Source: CAZDDI01 sp964504195
GTDB taxonomy: Bacteria > Chloroflexota > Anaerolineae > B4-G1 > SLSP01
Length of the DNA stretch: 64,000 bases
Reading direction: 5' to 3'
NCBI GenBank assembly: GCA_964504195.1
Contig: CAZDDI010000013.1
Span: 21,288 to 85,287, forward strand
The notes below the pieces were generated by a model. It had not been told where the DNA came from. It worked only from the letters and a program-made list of their open reading frames with translations, and did not search any database. Position numbers and translations under genes: made by a program. This document shows, piece by piece, positions 15,435-23,968 of the stretch. Positions within the stretch are counted from its first letter, which is position 1. Every line of letters begins with the position of its first letter.

Positions 15435-16117
15435 CCCCCACCACCCCAAAATCCGTCTGGGAACTGCACCACCGCCTGGTGGCCGCCTATGGCCCACAAA
15501 TACGGCTACCAGAGCAGCATCTCGGCCCACTAGAGGAGCTAATCAACACCATTCTCAGTCAAAATACCAATGACCGCAACCGCGATCTAGCCTATGCTCG
15601 GCTGCGAGAGCAATTCCCCACCTGGGAAGCCGTCCGGGATGCGCCGCCGGAAGCGGTGGTGACGGCCATCCGCCCGGCAGGGCTAGCTCCCAGCAAAGCC
15701 CCGCGCATCCAGGCAGCACTGCACCAGCTCACCGCCGAACAAGGAAGCCTCTCGCTAGACTTCCTGGCGGACTGGACACGAGAGGAAGCCCGATCTTGGC
15801 TACTCCAATTGACGGGGGTCGGGCCAAAGACAGCGGCCATCGTACTGCTGTTTGCACTCGATAAGCCCGCATTCCCAGTAGACACCCACATCTACCGAGT
15901 AACGGGGCGACTGGGGCTACTACCACCGCGCACCTCACGCGAGCAGGCGCATACACTGCTGGAAAGTATCGTCCCGGAGCCATTGTACTACCCGCTACAC
16001 CTGAATCTAATCGAACATGGGCGGCAAGTCTGCCAGGCCCGCCACCCGCGCTGCGCAGCCTGCCCCCTCACTGATTTATGCCTATATTTCCAAAAGGAGT
16101 TATCCGATGAGCCGTGA
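15431..16117 (+). CDS. nth: Endonuclease III-like DNA glycosylase
   Basis: The 228-residue HhH-GPD enzyme should excise oxidised pyrimidines and cleave abasic sites. The helix-hairpin-helix LTGVGPKTA contains the catalytic Lys133, and VDTH supplies Asp151. A [4Fe-4S] cluster loop follows with Cys201, Cys208, Cys211 and Cys217 in the canonical C-x6-C-x2-C-x5-C spacing. The start overlaps the Nudix stop, and its own 3' end overlaps the next membrane-protein gene, so the three genes form a tight operon. The GPK variation in the hairpin (usually GRK) is tolerated in the family. Confidence 0.94.
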   Translation: MTPTTPKSVWELHHRLVAAYGPQIRLPEQHLGPLEELINTILSQNTNDRNRDLAYARLREQFPTWEAVRDAPPEAVVTAIRPAGLAPSKAPRIQAALHQLTAEQGSLSLDFLADWTREEARSWLLQLTGVGPKTAAIVLLFALDKPAFPVDTHIYRVTGRLGLLPPRTSREQAHTLLESIVPEPLYYPLHLNLIEHGRQVCQARHPRCAACPLTDLCLYFQKELSDEP

Positions 16118-16691
16118 GAAAAGAACCCCCTCCCGTTTTCCACTGCTTACCTACCAGCACCCCAGCCGCCAGCAGCTAAACCAAGCTACATGGCTACTGG
16201 TGCTCAGTGCCGTGCTATGGTTTATCTCGAACTATGCTCCACAACCAGCCATCTATGCAGGAATAGGCATCAGCGGCATCCTGTTAGGTCTGCTCAGCGG
16301 CATTATAGCCCTGCTAAAACGCGGTGCATATATCCGTTGCAAAGAACAGGCCTTCACCCTGCGCGGCCCTTGGATGTATACGGTCAATTTTTCGTACAGC
16401 CGCATCGCAAGTGTGCGCCCAGTACAATTCAACACCTTGTTCCCACCGGAAGAGCAAAAGAACCGCTACCGCCGCGACTTCGCCAAATTATGGACCAAGA
16501 CAGCCATTGTGATTGACCTGAAGAGCTCTCCGGTTGCGTTGAAGTGGCTCCGATTTTGGTACGGCCCTTACCTGCTATTACCCAAAGAAAAGAGTTTGGT
16601 GCTGGTGACGAATGAATGGATGGCACTCTCACGACAATTAGAAAATGGGCGCTTAGCCTGGATTGAACGGCGCAAAGCACGTGCGCGTTAA
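16107..16691 (+). CDS. Membrane protein with PH-like soluble part, unknown
   Basis: The product has 194 residues. The ATG at 16107 is chosen because AAAAGGAGT lies directly upstream, although the frame is open further 5'. Two membrane helices are predicted at about 32-50 and 54-72. A charged C-terminal part (TLRGPWMYTVNFSYSRIASVRPV onward) resembles a bacterial PH-like beta-rich domain, a weak impression. It overlaps nth by 11 bases. No function is assigned. Confidence 0.72.
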   Translation: MSREKRTPSRFPLLTYQHPSRQQLNQATWLLVLSAVLWFISNYAPQPAIYAGIGISGILLGLLSGIIALLKRGAYIRCKEQAFTLRGPWMYTVNFSYSRIASVRPVQFNTLFPPEEQKNRYRRDFAKLWTKTAIVIDLKSSPVALKWLRFWYGPYLLLPKEKSLVLVTNEWMALSRQLENGRLAWIERRKARAR

Positions 16692-17098
16692 AATACGCTT
16701 AGGGACTCCGTAATCTTTACACCAGAAATATCAGCAATACACAAAATGCTTTGGTGAGAAATGTTTTGACCCCTCTGAAAGCAAAGTTTTCCACACCCCC
16801 TACCCATACATCTAGGGGCTAGGGTGCCGGAAACCCATAGAGATTGTGCTAACAAGAATTGTTATTAACAACCCTATGAGCAACATTAAAACTAAAACCT
16901 TTTTAAGGTAATTCACCCCTTTAGGGATTGCCTCTTACGGTGTTTTCTGGTACAATAAGAACGCTGGCAAAAAAACAATCACCCAAGGGTCCATCCACTT
17001 AAAGGACTCTCGTGTAGCCAAGCAGCGTTTTACCCAAAACAAACTTCTTCTCTGTGAGATAGGATTATTGTGCCTGTCACACAACAAGGAAAACCGAC
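16692..17098 (+). other. dnaA upstream region with single DnaA-box-like site
   Basis: About 400 non-coding bases. They hold TTTTCCACA at 16787-16795 (one mismatch to a DnaA box), a 13-base palindrome TTGTTATTAACAA (16859-16871), an A/T-rich run at about 16886-16918 and the dnaA promoter. Only one plausible box was seen, so an origin here is unproven; the region may be the autoregulatory site of dnaA. Confidence 0.4.
16928..16956 (+). promoter_or_regulatory. dnaA promoter
   Basis: TTGCCT (16928-16933) and TACAAT (16951-16956) are 17 bases apart, and a TGG just before TACAAT extends the -10. The predicted start near 16963 leaves a leader of about 136 bases. Confidence 0.6.
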
Positions 17099-18442
17099 AT
17101 GGAATCCGTTAATCCAAATAGATTGTGGCAGGCCGCGCTAGGTGAATTAGAGTTGCAAATGACGCGCGCCACCTTTGATACCTGGCTACGTGACACTCGT
17201 TGTTTAGGCTGCGAGGCCGAGGACACACTGGTCATCGGGGTCAAAAACGGCTACGCTGTCGCCTGGCTTCAGAATCGCCTCTACCCACACATCCGGCGCA
17301 CACTATACCGGCTGGCAGGCAAAGAAATGCATGCGCAGTTCGTCGTCTGGGAAGGCAAACGGCTCCCCGAATCTACACCGGCACTTCTGGAATCAATTGA
17401 TGCCCCTGCCCCCCTGGAGACCATAGACCCAGGACTAAACAGACATTACAACTTCCAATCATTTGTCGTCGGCCCTGGCAACCGATTGGCTCAGGCAGCC
17501 TCCCAGGCCGTCGCCGAAACACCGGCCAAGGCCTACAATCCACTCTTTGTACATGGCGGGGTAGGACTAGGCAAAACCCACCTACTCCATGCCATCGGGC
17601 TGGAATGCTACCGGCGCAAAATGCGCGTGATGTATACCACCTCAGAAACATTCACCAACGAGCTCATCGAAGCCATCCGCACCCACACCACCGATGCCTT
17701 TCGTGACCGCTATCGCACCGCCGACGTGCTGCTAGTAGATGATATTCAATTCATTGCCGGTAAAGAAAGTACCCAAGAAGAATTTTTCCACACCTTCAAC
17801 GCCCTCCGCGATACAGGGCGGCAAATCGTCCTCAGCAGCGACCGCGCGCCCAAAGCGATGGTCACGCTAGAAGCCCGTCTGCGTTCCCGTTTCGAGTGGG
17901 GGCTGCTGGTAGATGTTCAGCCACCGGACTTCGAGACGCGCGTGGCAATTCTGAGCACCAAAGCCGAGCAGCTGCAGGTGAAAGTGCCCAACGATGTACT
18001 ACACTACATCGCCAACAGCATCGCCAGCAACATCCGCGAGCTGGAGGGCGCACTCAACCGCACCCTGGCAATGACCAATCTGACTGGAATGCCGCTGACC
18101 ATCGAGACAGTCAAACAAGCCATCGGCGCGTTGTTGCCCAACCGCCCCGAGCTCGATCCGACGACCATCCTGCAAACCGTTGCCAGCTACTACAGCCTCT
18201 CAATCGACGACCTACGCAGCCCCAATCGTAGTCAGCGCGTGGCACTACCCAGGCACATGGCAATGTATTTGCTGCGCGAGGAAACTGATTTTTCGCTGCC
18301 CCAAATCGGTGCGCAGCTAGGCGGGCGCGATCACACCACGATTCTCTATGGTTACGAACGCATCCGCGTCCAAATCGAGGAAAACGATCAAATCCGCCGC
18401 GACGCCCTGACACTCAAAAGCCAGCTCTATACGCACAACTAG
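17099..18442 (+). CDS. dnaA: Chromosomal replication initiator DnaA
   Basis: The 447-residue AAA+ initiator binds DnaA boxes and opens the origin. Domain I (about 1-80) has LWQAALGELELQM. The AAA+ core has Walker A GGVGLGKTH near 153, Walker B LLVDDIQF near 211, and the sensor/arginine region LEARLRSRFEWGL. Domain IV ends with the DNA-binding signature GRDHTTILYGYE near 420. Domain II is short. The ribosome-binding site is AAGGAAAA. dnaN, the usual next gene, is not here; a receiver-domain gene follows instead, so the canonical dnaA-dnaN origin cluster is broken up. Confidence 0.97.
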   Translation: MESVNPNRLWQAALGELELQMTRATFDTWLRDTRCLGCEAEDTLVIGVKNGYAVAWLQNRLYPHIRRTLYRLAGKEMHAQFVVWEGKRLPESTPALLESIDAPAPLETIDPGLNRHYNFQSFVVGPGNRLAQAASQAVAETPAKAYNPLFVHGGVGLGKTHLLHAIGLECYRRKMRVMYTTSETFTNELIEAIRTHTTDAFRDRYRTADVLLVDDIQFIAGKESTQEEFFHTFNALRDTGRQIVLSSDRAPKAMVTLEARLRSRFEWGLLVDVQPPDFETRVAILSTKAEQLQVKVPNDVLHYIANSIASNIRELEGALNRTLAMTNLTGMPLTIETVKQAIGALLPNRPELDPTTILQTVASYYSLSIDDLRSPNRSQRVALPRHMAMYLLREETDFSLPQIGAQLGGRDHTTILYGYERIRVQIEENDQIRRDALTLKSQLYTHN

Positions 18443-18454
18443 CCTTTCCCATCA

Positions 18455-18482
18455 CGCCACCCTTGGAAGAGTCGGGGTGGCG
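18455..18482 (+). terminator. GC-rich hairpin after dnaA
   Basis: CGCCACCC and GGGTGGCG form an 8-bp stem just after the dnaA stop. There is no T-run, so Rho-independent function is uncertain. Confidence 0.4.
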
Positions 18483-18584
18483 GCGCGGACTTGGTTAGAA
18501 TTTGGATTGTAACCACATTGTAACGTAATTTTTCACCACAACGATTATAATTTAGTTAAGATCGTGTGGAGGCAAAAACGGGCA

Positions 18585-18968
18585 ATGAATCCAAAAATTT
18601 TGATCGTGGATGACGACATCGAAACCGTTCGTATTTTAGGTTTGATGTTGGAGCGCAAAGGCTACACCATCCTGGCTGCGGCTTCCGGCAGCCAGGGGCT
18701 GGAAAAAGCCCTGCAATCCCTGCCCGATCTCATCATCATGGATGTAATGATGCCTGATATGGACGGCTATCAGGTGACCCAACATCTCCGCAAGAACCCC
18801 CGCACCGCCACCATCCCCATCCTGATGTTCACCGCTAAAAGCTCGCTCTTCGGTAAAATTACCGGAAAGCAAGCCGGGGCCGACGAATATCTCGCCAAGC
18901 CCATCTACCCGAAAGAACTCCTGCAACAGGTCGAAAAACTTCTGCAACGCCACGCCGTATCTGCATAG
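18585..18968 (+). CDS. Single-domain response regulator (CheY-like receiver)
   Basis: The 127-residue protein consists only of a receiver domain. The acidic pocket is D9-D11 (IVDDD), the phosphoacceptor is D53 (IIMDVMMPDMDGY), and the conserved Lys is in YLAKPIYPKE. The ATG at 18585 is preferred over a longer frame because GGAGG lies upstream and the receiver fold starts here. A TATAAT at 18546-18551 suggests its own promoter. With no output domain, it probably signals by protein interaction. The histidine kinase downstream is a likely partner, although that gene has a separate promoter. Confidence 0.9.
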   Translation: MNPKILIVDDDIETVRILGLMLERKGYTILAAASGSQGLEKALQSLPDLIIMDVMMPDMDGYQVTQHLRKNPRTATIPILMFTAKSSLFGKITGKQAGADEYLAKPIYPKELLQQVEKLLQRHAVSA

Positions 18969-19069
18969 GCCCCCCACTCTGCAATACTGGTCGCATTCCA
19001 TCCGATTGGTGCTGTGGCCGATCCCCTAACCCGCTCCCAAGCTCTCCCCTTGCGAAGACTGCATTGCAC

Positions 19070-19098
19070 TTGGCATCCTTTCAGGATGCGAGTACAAT
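19070..19098 (+). promoter_or_regulatory. Promoter of the GAF histidine kinase gene
   Basis: TTGGCA (19070-19075) and TACAAT (19093-19098) are 17 bases apart. The predicted start near 19105 lies about 28 bases before the ATG. Confidence 0.55.
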
Positions 19099-19132
19099 GA
19101 GAGTACACACATCACTACACGAGGGAGCTGTT

Positions 19133-20317
19133 ATGAGCGATGAATCTGCCCTTAAACGAATTGCCATTCTGGAACAGCTGTTAGCGATCAGCCGCAAGCT
19201 CAACTCTACATTGGAGATGCGCCCACTGCTGCTGCAAATCGTTGAGGCGGCCCGCGATCTCACCGGGGCCGACGGCGCTTCGATTTTGCTTGTCGAAGCC
19301 GGCAAGAGCTCGCTGCGCTTTGCCGCTTCCAGCGGCCCTCAATCCAGCCAGCTAGAGAGCGCTGAAGTACCGCGAGAAAGTCTCGCTGGCTGGGTAGTAG
19401 AAACCCGCCAGGAAGCCATCGTTGAAGATGCCACCACCGACCCACGCATGTATGTCATGCAAGACATCAGTTACACCCGCTCGATTGTGGCCGTGCCGAT
19501 GGTCTTTGGTGAAGAGGTCATCGGGGTACTGGAAGCGGTCACACTTGAAGCCCATCACGCCTTCACCACAAATGATGTCGAAGCCCTACAAACCATGGCC
19601 AGCGTGGCCGCCGTCGCCGTGAAGAACGCGCAACTATTCCAGCAGACAGACTGGATTGCGCTAGTCGTCCACGAGATCCGCACCCCGCTCACCGCCATCA
19701 TGTCCTATGCTGACCTATTGCTACGGCCCGAACTCAATCCGACCCAACGTGAAAATTTTTTGGGCATTATCCGCCAGGAAGCCGACCGCCTAGGAACGCT
19801 GGTGAGCCAATTCCTCGACCTGGCCCGCCTGGAATCCGGACGCGTGTCGCTGGCGCAGGAGAGCTTCGATTTGGCAACCATCGTTAATCTCTCCAGCAAC
19901 GTCATCGCGCCGCTGGTGAAGGAACATGCAGCCACCCTCAGTATTGAGCTCGCCGAGAACCTCCTCCCCGCCTGGGGCGACTCGCAGCGCATCCACCAGG
20001 TCTTGCTCAACCTCATCTCCAACGCACTCAAGTATTCGGATCAGGGCGCGCAGGTGACGCTTACGGCACAGCGGCACGCCGAGGGCCTGCTGATGGGCGT
20101 GCATGACAACGGGCCAGGCATCCCCCCCGAGCAGTTACCACGCCTCTTCCAAAAGTTCTCGCGCCTGCCGGGCAGCGAGCGCCGTGCGGTAGGCGCGGGA
20201 CTAGGGCTGGTCATCACCCGCCAGATTGTGGAGGGACACGGTGGGCACATCTGGGTAGAAAGCGAGCTCGGCCAGGGCAGTACCTTCTACTTCACCCTGC
20301 CCATCGCCAAAGACTAG
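19133..20317 (+). CDS. GAF-domain sensor histidine kinase
   Basis: The 394-residue kinase lacks membrane segments, so it senses a cytosolic signal. A GAF domain spans about 25-165. The dimerisation/phosphoacceptor helix contains VVHEIRTPL with His near 179. The ATPase domain shows the N box LLNLISNALKYSD, G1 DNGPGIPP, the F box LFQKFSR and G2 GAGLGLVI. The ATG at 19133 follows GAGGGAG, and an in-frame extension to 19064 lacks a site. It follows the receiver-only gene by 164 bases, which suggests a two-component pair. The ligand is unknown. Confidence 0.92.
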   Translation: MSDESALKRIAILEQLLAISRKLNSTLEMRPLLLQIVEAARDLTGADGASILLVEAGKSSLRFAASSGPQSSQLESAEVPRESLAGWVVETRQEAIVEDATTDPRMYVMQDISYTRSIVAVPMVFGEEVIGVLEAVTLEAHHAFTTNDVEALQTMASVAAVAVKNAQLFQQTDWIALVVHEIRTPLTAIMSYADLLLRPELNPTQRENFLGIIRQEADRLGTLVSQFLDLARLESGRVSLAQESFDLATIVNLSSNVIAPLVKEHAATLSIELAENLLPAWGDSQRIHQVLLNLISNALKYSDQGAQVTLTAQRHAEGLLMGVHDNGPGIPPEQLPRLFQKFSRLPGSERRAVGAGLGLVITRQIVEGHGGHIWVESELGQGSTFYFTLPIAKD

Positions 20318-20343
20318 CCTGCCTTACCCCAAACGCCAAATTG

Positions 20344-20352
20344 TGGTATACT
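20344..20352 (+). promoter_or_regulatory. Extended -10 promoter of the riboflavin-transport operon
   Basis: TGGTATACT gives an extended -10 (TATACT at 20347-20352), with a weak TTACCC 17 bases upstream. The predicted start near 20359 lies about 45 bases before the riboswitch core. Confidence 0.55.
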
Positions 20353-20400
20353 CAGCCGTATAGCGTGAAAAGACATAACATCACGTTTCAGAGATAACCA

Positions 20401-20552
20401 CTTCTTCGGGGCAGGGTGAAGCCTAAACAGGCCATTCCCGACCGGCGGTGAGAGGGGCACGTCCCCTCCAGCCCGCGAGTGCCGTGAGTTTGCTCACGAC
20501 ATTGACCCGGTGCGATTCCGGGGCCGACGGTACAGTCCGGATGAAAGAAGAA
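20401..20552 (+). promoter_or_regulatory. FMN riboswitch (RFN element)
   Basis: The conserved blocks appear in order: TTCGGGGCAGGGTGAA, ATTCCCGACCGGCGGTGAG, AGCCCGCGA, GACCCGGTGCGATTCCGG, GGCCGACGGTACAGTCCGG and ATGAAAGAAG. These are the hallmarks of the six-stem RFN aptamer that binds FMN. An intrinsic terminator follows at 20574-20600, so FMN should attenuate transcription of the downstream ABC transporter. Confidence 0.97.
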
Positions 20553-20573
20553 GCGTAACCTACGCTTTGGCTT

Positions 20574-20600
20574 GCCCCGAATCTTTCCGGGGCATTTTTG
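20574..20600 (+). terminator. Riboswitch expression-platform terminator
   Basis: GCCCCGA and CGGGGC pair around ATCTTTC and are followed by ATTTTTGTT. It lies between the FMN aptamer and the permease start, as expected for FMN-dependent termination. Confidence 0.8.
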
Positions 20601-20625
20601 TTGCCCCATAACCAAAAAACAGCCG

Positions 20626-21432
20626 ATGCAAAAATCTAATAAACCGCCCCTACCGCTGGGACTACGCACGCCCCTGCTCTATTTGCTCTCGCTGGGCCTA
20701 CTCCTGCTCACGTGGAGTGGGGCCAGCCTGCTCGTCTCAGGCACCGCGCGCCAATTCCTGTTCCCCACCCCCACCGCCGTCGCCATCAGGCTCGCGCGCA
20801 TGATCAGCAACGGCACGCTAGCCTATCACGCGGGCGTCACACTTAGCGAGATGGGCCTGGGGCTGTTGATTGGGACCAGCGCCGCGTTACTGCTTGGCTA
20901 CGCCGTGGCCCGCATCCCCTGGGTCGGCCAACTGCTTGAACCGCTCATCGTGACCTCACAGGCTGTGCCGATTGTGGCGCTCGCGCCGCTGCTTACCGTC
21001 TGGTTTGGGCCAGGACTGGCCTCCAAAGTCTTCGTCTGCGCGCTTATCGTGTTCTTCCCCATCCTCGTCAACGTAGCGGAGGGCCTGCGCAGCATCGAGC
21101 CGCGCCAGCGCGACCTGTTCCGCCTGCTGGAAGCCTCGCCGCTAGATGTGCTGCTCAAGCTGGAGATTCCCGCCGCGCTGCCGGCCCTGCTCACCGGGCT
21201 GCGCGTCGGCGGGACACTCGCCGGCATGGGCGCGGTCGTCGGCGAATTTGTCGCCTCCAGCAAAGGGCTAGGCTACCTGGTGAAACAAGGGCAAAACCTT
21301 TACGATATGCCGCTCATGTTCGTTGCCATCATTGCCCTCAGCATGATTGCGCTGCTGGTGTACGGCTTCCTGAGCCTGCTCGAACGCCTCACACTCCGCT
21401 GGCGCATGGAAGACACAACACTGATTCACTGA
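20626..21432 (+). CDS. ribX: Riboflavin ABC transporter permease (RibX-like)
   Basis: The 268-residue BPD_transp_1 permease has about six membrane helices, and a coupling-loop region is visible as LFRLLEASPLDVLLKLEIPAALPALLTGLRVG. It belongs to the SsuC/ThiX family. The FMN riboswitch directly upstream makes riboflavin or a flavin precursor the inferred substrate, as described for RibXY systems in Chloroflexota. The ATG at 20626 has no clear ribosome-binding site, which is odd for a gene after a riboswitch. Its last codons (LIH) and stop lie in a CACTGATTC repeat word. Confidence 0.88.
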   Translation: MQKSNKPPLPLGLRTPLLYLLSLGLLLLTWSGASLLVSGTARQFLFPTPTAVAIRLARMISNGTLAYHAGVTLSEMGLGLLIGTSAALLLGYAVARIPWVGQLLEPLIVTSQAVPIVALAPLLTVWFGPGLASKVFVCALIVFFPILVNVAEGLRSIEPRQRDLFRLLEASPLDVLLKLEIPAALPALLTGLRVGGTLAGMGAVVGEFVASSKGLGYLVKQGQNLYDMPLMFVAIIALSMIALLVYGFLSLLERLTLRWRMEDTTLIH

Positions 21433-21470
21433 TGGCTCTGAGACACTGATTCCACTGATTCGCTGATTTT
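21421..21470 (+). repeat. CACTGATTC word repeat across a stop codon
   Basis: Four degenerate copies of CACTGATT(C) run from within the permease 3' end through its TGA (21430-21432) into the spacer. They end just before the ribosome-binding site of the substrate-binding protein gene. Confidence 0.6.
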
Positions 21471-21485
21471 ACACGGAGGTTTACT

Positions 21486-22448
21486 ATGCGTATTCGAATG
21501 ATGTTGTTGTTTGTGATGCTTCTCTCGCTGCTGGCGGGCTGCCGCGCGCCGCAACAAGAACTCCAGACCATCACCTTGCCGATGGGCTACGTTGCCAATG
21601 TCCAGTTCAGCCCGGTCTATGTGGCGATGGAGCGCGGCTACTTCCGGGAGGCCGGCTTTGATGTGACCCTGGATTACCGTTGGGAAACCGACGGTATCCA
21701 GCTGGTAGCTGCCGGAACGCTCCCCTTCACCATCGCCAGTGGCGATCAGATCATCCAGGCGCGCAGCCGGAACTTACCCGTCGTGGCCGTCGCCTCGTGG
21801 TTCCGCCGCTTCCCGGTAGGCATCATCGCGCTGCCGGAGCATCCACTCAACACACCCGCCGACCTGCGCGGGCTGCGCATCGGCACACCCGTCACCTTCG
21901 GTGCATCCTACATTGGCCTGCGCGCCCTGCTCAAGGCCGGTGGCCTCACCGAAAACGACGTGGACATTCAAGAGATCGGCTATGCCCAGCTTGCGGCGCT
22001 CACCTCCGGCACGGTGGATGCGGTGGTGGTCTACGCCAACAACGAGCCGGTGGTGCTCACCCAGCGCGGCATCGCCCACGAGACCTTATTCGTCAAGGAC
22101 TACGCCAACATGGTCTCCAACGCCGTCGTCACCAGCGATGTTATGCTGCGCGACAACCCGGAGCAAGTGCAAGCCTTCGTCAACGCCTTCCTGCGCGGGC
22201 TGGCCGATGTGCTGGCTGACCCCGACGCGGCCTTCGAGATCAGCTACAAATATGTGGAGGGACTGGAAGAGAACGCCGAAGCCCAGCGCGCGGTACTGGA
22301 AGCCACACTTGAGTTCTGGCGCGCGGAGCAGCTCGGCAGCTTCGACCCGCAGGCATGGGCCGAAGCCCAACAAGTCATGCTCGAAGCTGGCTTGATCGAG
22401 GAGGTAGTGCCAGTGGAAAGCCTCTTCACCAACCAATTTATACCGTGA
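21486..22448 (+). CDS. ribY: Riboflavin ABC transporter substrate-binding lipoprotein (RibY-like)
   Basis: The 320-residue NMT1/THI5-like binding protein has a lipobox (SLLAGC, Cys19) and should be anchored outside the membrane to capture the ligand. The family start is recognisable in ITLPMGYVANVQFSPVYVAMERGYF, with a GIIALPEHPL segment further on. CACGGAGG lies before the ATG. Homologues bind pyrimidine moieties of thiamin biosynthesis; here the FMN riboswitch redirects the inference to riboflavin. Its TGA overlaps the GTG start of the ATPase gene. Confidence 0.88.
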   Translation: MRIRMMLLFVMLLSLLAGCRAPQQELQTITLPMGYVANVQFSPVYVAMERGYFREAGFDVTLDYRWETDGIQLVAAGTLPFTIASGDQIIQARSRNLPVVAVASWFRRFPVGIIALPEHPLNTPADLRGLRIGTPVTFGASYIGLRALLKAGGLTENDVDIQEIGYAQLAALTSGTVDAVVVYANNEPVVLTQRGIAHETLFVKDYANMVSNAVVTSDVMLRDNPEQVQAFVNAFLRGLADVLADPDAAFEISYKYVEGLEENAEAQRAVLEATLEFWRAEQLGSFDPQAWAEAQQVMLEAGLIEEVVPVESLFTNQFIP

Positions 22449-23239
22449 GCGCCGCTTTTCTCGATATTCGAGACCTTTACACCAGCTTTAGCGGCACACA
22501 GGGCGATCTGGACGCGCTAGAGGGCTGCTCGCTGCAACTCACGCGGGGGGAATTTGTCTGTCTGATTGGGCCTTCGGGGTGCGGCAAATCCACGCTATTG
22601 CGGATTGTCGCGGGGCTATTGACACCTACAGCGGGGGAAGTCTGGCTGGAAGGCGCGGCACTGAGCGCACCAGGGCGGCGCGTGGGACTGGTGTTCCAGC
22701 AGCCCACCCTGCTGCCCTGGCGCACCGTCTACGGCAACATCGCGCTCCCGCTGGAGCTGGCCGGGCAGCCCACAGCCGCCATCCAGCAGGCGACGCGCGA
22801 TCTGATTGCAATGGTGGGACTGATTGGCTTCGAGGAGAACTACCCCCGGCAACTGTCCGGCGGCATGGCCCAGCGCGCCGCCATTGCGCGCGCGCTGGCG
22901 CAGAATCCAGAAATCCTGTTGCTGGATGAGCCGTTTGCCTCACTGGATGCGCTCACGCGCGAGCGGATGGCCGTGGAACTGCTGCGTATCTGGCAGCAAT
23001 TCCAGCGCACCGTGCTGATGGTGACACACAACGTCGAGGAGGCCGTACTACTGGCCGACCGGGTGATGGTGATGAGCGCACGCCCAGGGCGCGTGGTAGA
23101 CATCGTCCCGGTGAACCTGCCGCGCCCGCGTGCACCTTCGCTACTCACTGCCCCAGAGCTCCAAACCATCGCGCGCCGGCTCCGGCAAAGCCTCTGCCTC
23201 GCCGACGCCGACGCGCTACAATGTGAGATCCACGCATAA
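22445..23239 (+). CDS. Riboflavin ABC transporter ATP-binding protein
   Basis: The 264-residue ATPase has Walker A GPSGCGKST, Q-loop QQPTLLPW, signature LSGGMAQR, Walker B ILLLDEPFASLD and switch His in VTHNVEEA, so it is a complete nitrate/taurine/thiamin-type import ATPase. The GTG at 22445 is chosen because it overlaps the preceding stop (GTGA), a coupled start. A longer in-frame extension runs inside the neighbour. It energises uptake through the permease encoded two genes upstream. Many RibXY loci lack a dedicated ATPase, so its presence here completes the system. Confidence 0.92.
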   Translation: MSAAFLDIRDLYTSFSGTQGDLDALEGCSLQLTRGEFVCLIGPSGCGKSTLLRIVAGLLTPTAGEVWLEGAALSAPGRRVGLVFQQPTLLPWRTVYGNIALPLELAGQPTAAIQQATRDLIAMVGLIGFEENYPRQLSGGMAQRAAIARALAQNPEILLLDEPFASLDALTRERMAVELLRIWQQFQRTVLMVTHNVEEAVLLADRVMVMSARPGRVVDIVPVNLPRPRAPSLLTAPELQTIARRLRQSLCLADADALQCEIHA

Positions 23240-23242
23240 CAA

Positions 23243-23273
23243 GACCTGGCAGGTTTATAAAATCTGCCAGGTC
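23243..23273. terminator. Hairpin after the riboflavin transporter operon
   Basis: GACCTGGCAG and CTGCCAGGTC are exact reverse complements around an 11-base AT-rich loop. No long T-run follows. The word AAGACCTGGCAGGTTT recurs at 59761, so this hairpin also belongs to a repeat family. Confidence 0.5.
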
Positions 23274-23294
23274 ATCATAAGAATATGAAAGTTT

Positions 23295-23968
23295 CTACAT
23301 ACAAGCAGTTGTTTTTTTGAACCAATTTTCTCCCAAGCGGCAGGCCTGATCAGTAAAAAAAGCCTTGACTTCTTGCCAGGTGGCCGGTTGCAAAAGTACT
23401 GGATCAGGCTGATAATCAGCAATGTCAAAATCTACCAATGCAGTCAACACGCGCATTTGAAAGCCCCGCGAATACGGGTATTTTTTCTCGCTAAGAGCAA
23501 ACAGCTCGCTCAACCCCACTTGTGATACGATAAAGTAAAGATCGTAAAAATCTTTGCGTGACCCACGCCCAGCGACTGCGTCCAATTTCATCAAACCAAT
23601 GTCTAGTAATCCTGCGATTTGAAGCCCTTCAACAACTACGGTAGGCTCAACAAGCGTATAAATGTAACTAAAGAAGCTTATCGGTAAGTCATCTGCTTTC
23701 AAGACCAGACCCAGAGAAGAATTCTGAACAAAGTAATACGATGGCCTTTTTCCAACTCAGCGATGATGCTTTGGCGCAAAGCATCATCCAAAGTCTCAAG
23801 TGGCGCAAACAGATCCAAATCTTGAGAGATACGATGTCCCATACGCAGAGCCAGCGCCGTTCCACCAGCCAAATAGAAATTCTGTATTTGTGGTAAACGT
23901 GCTACTACGCCCCACAACGCGCGTGTGTGTGATGGAACTACCTGCCAATGAGGTGTCAGTGCGGCCAT
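23295..23968 (-). pseudogene. Frameshifted AbiEii-type nucleotidyltransferase toxin
   Basis: The N-terminal 89 residues carry the family signature YLAGGTALALRMGHRISQDLD, the nucleotidyltransferase motif of AbiEii/DUF1814 proteins (type IV toxin-antitoxin). The frame then ends at 23699. The remaining 135 residues, including FYDLYFI, continue in another frame starting around 23730. Reading across a one-base shift near TTGTTCAGAATTC restores a continuous protein of about 220 residues, the usual size. It is therefore a broken gene or a sequencing error. It overlaps the upstream partner gene by 13 bases. Confidence 0.75.

Noticed and set aside
18564..18584. Upstream ATG-less extension of the response regulator
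   Set aside because: The added residues lie before the receiver fold and overlap the GGAGG ribosome-binding site used for the ATG at 18585.
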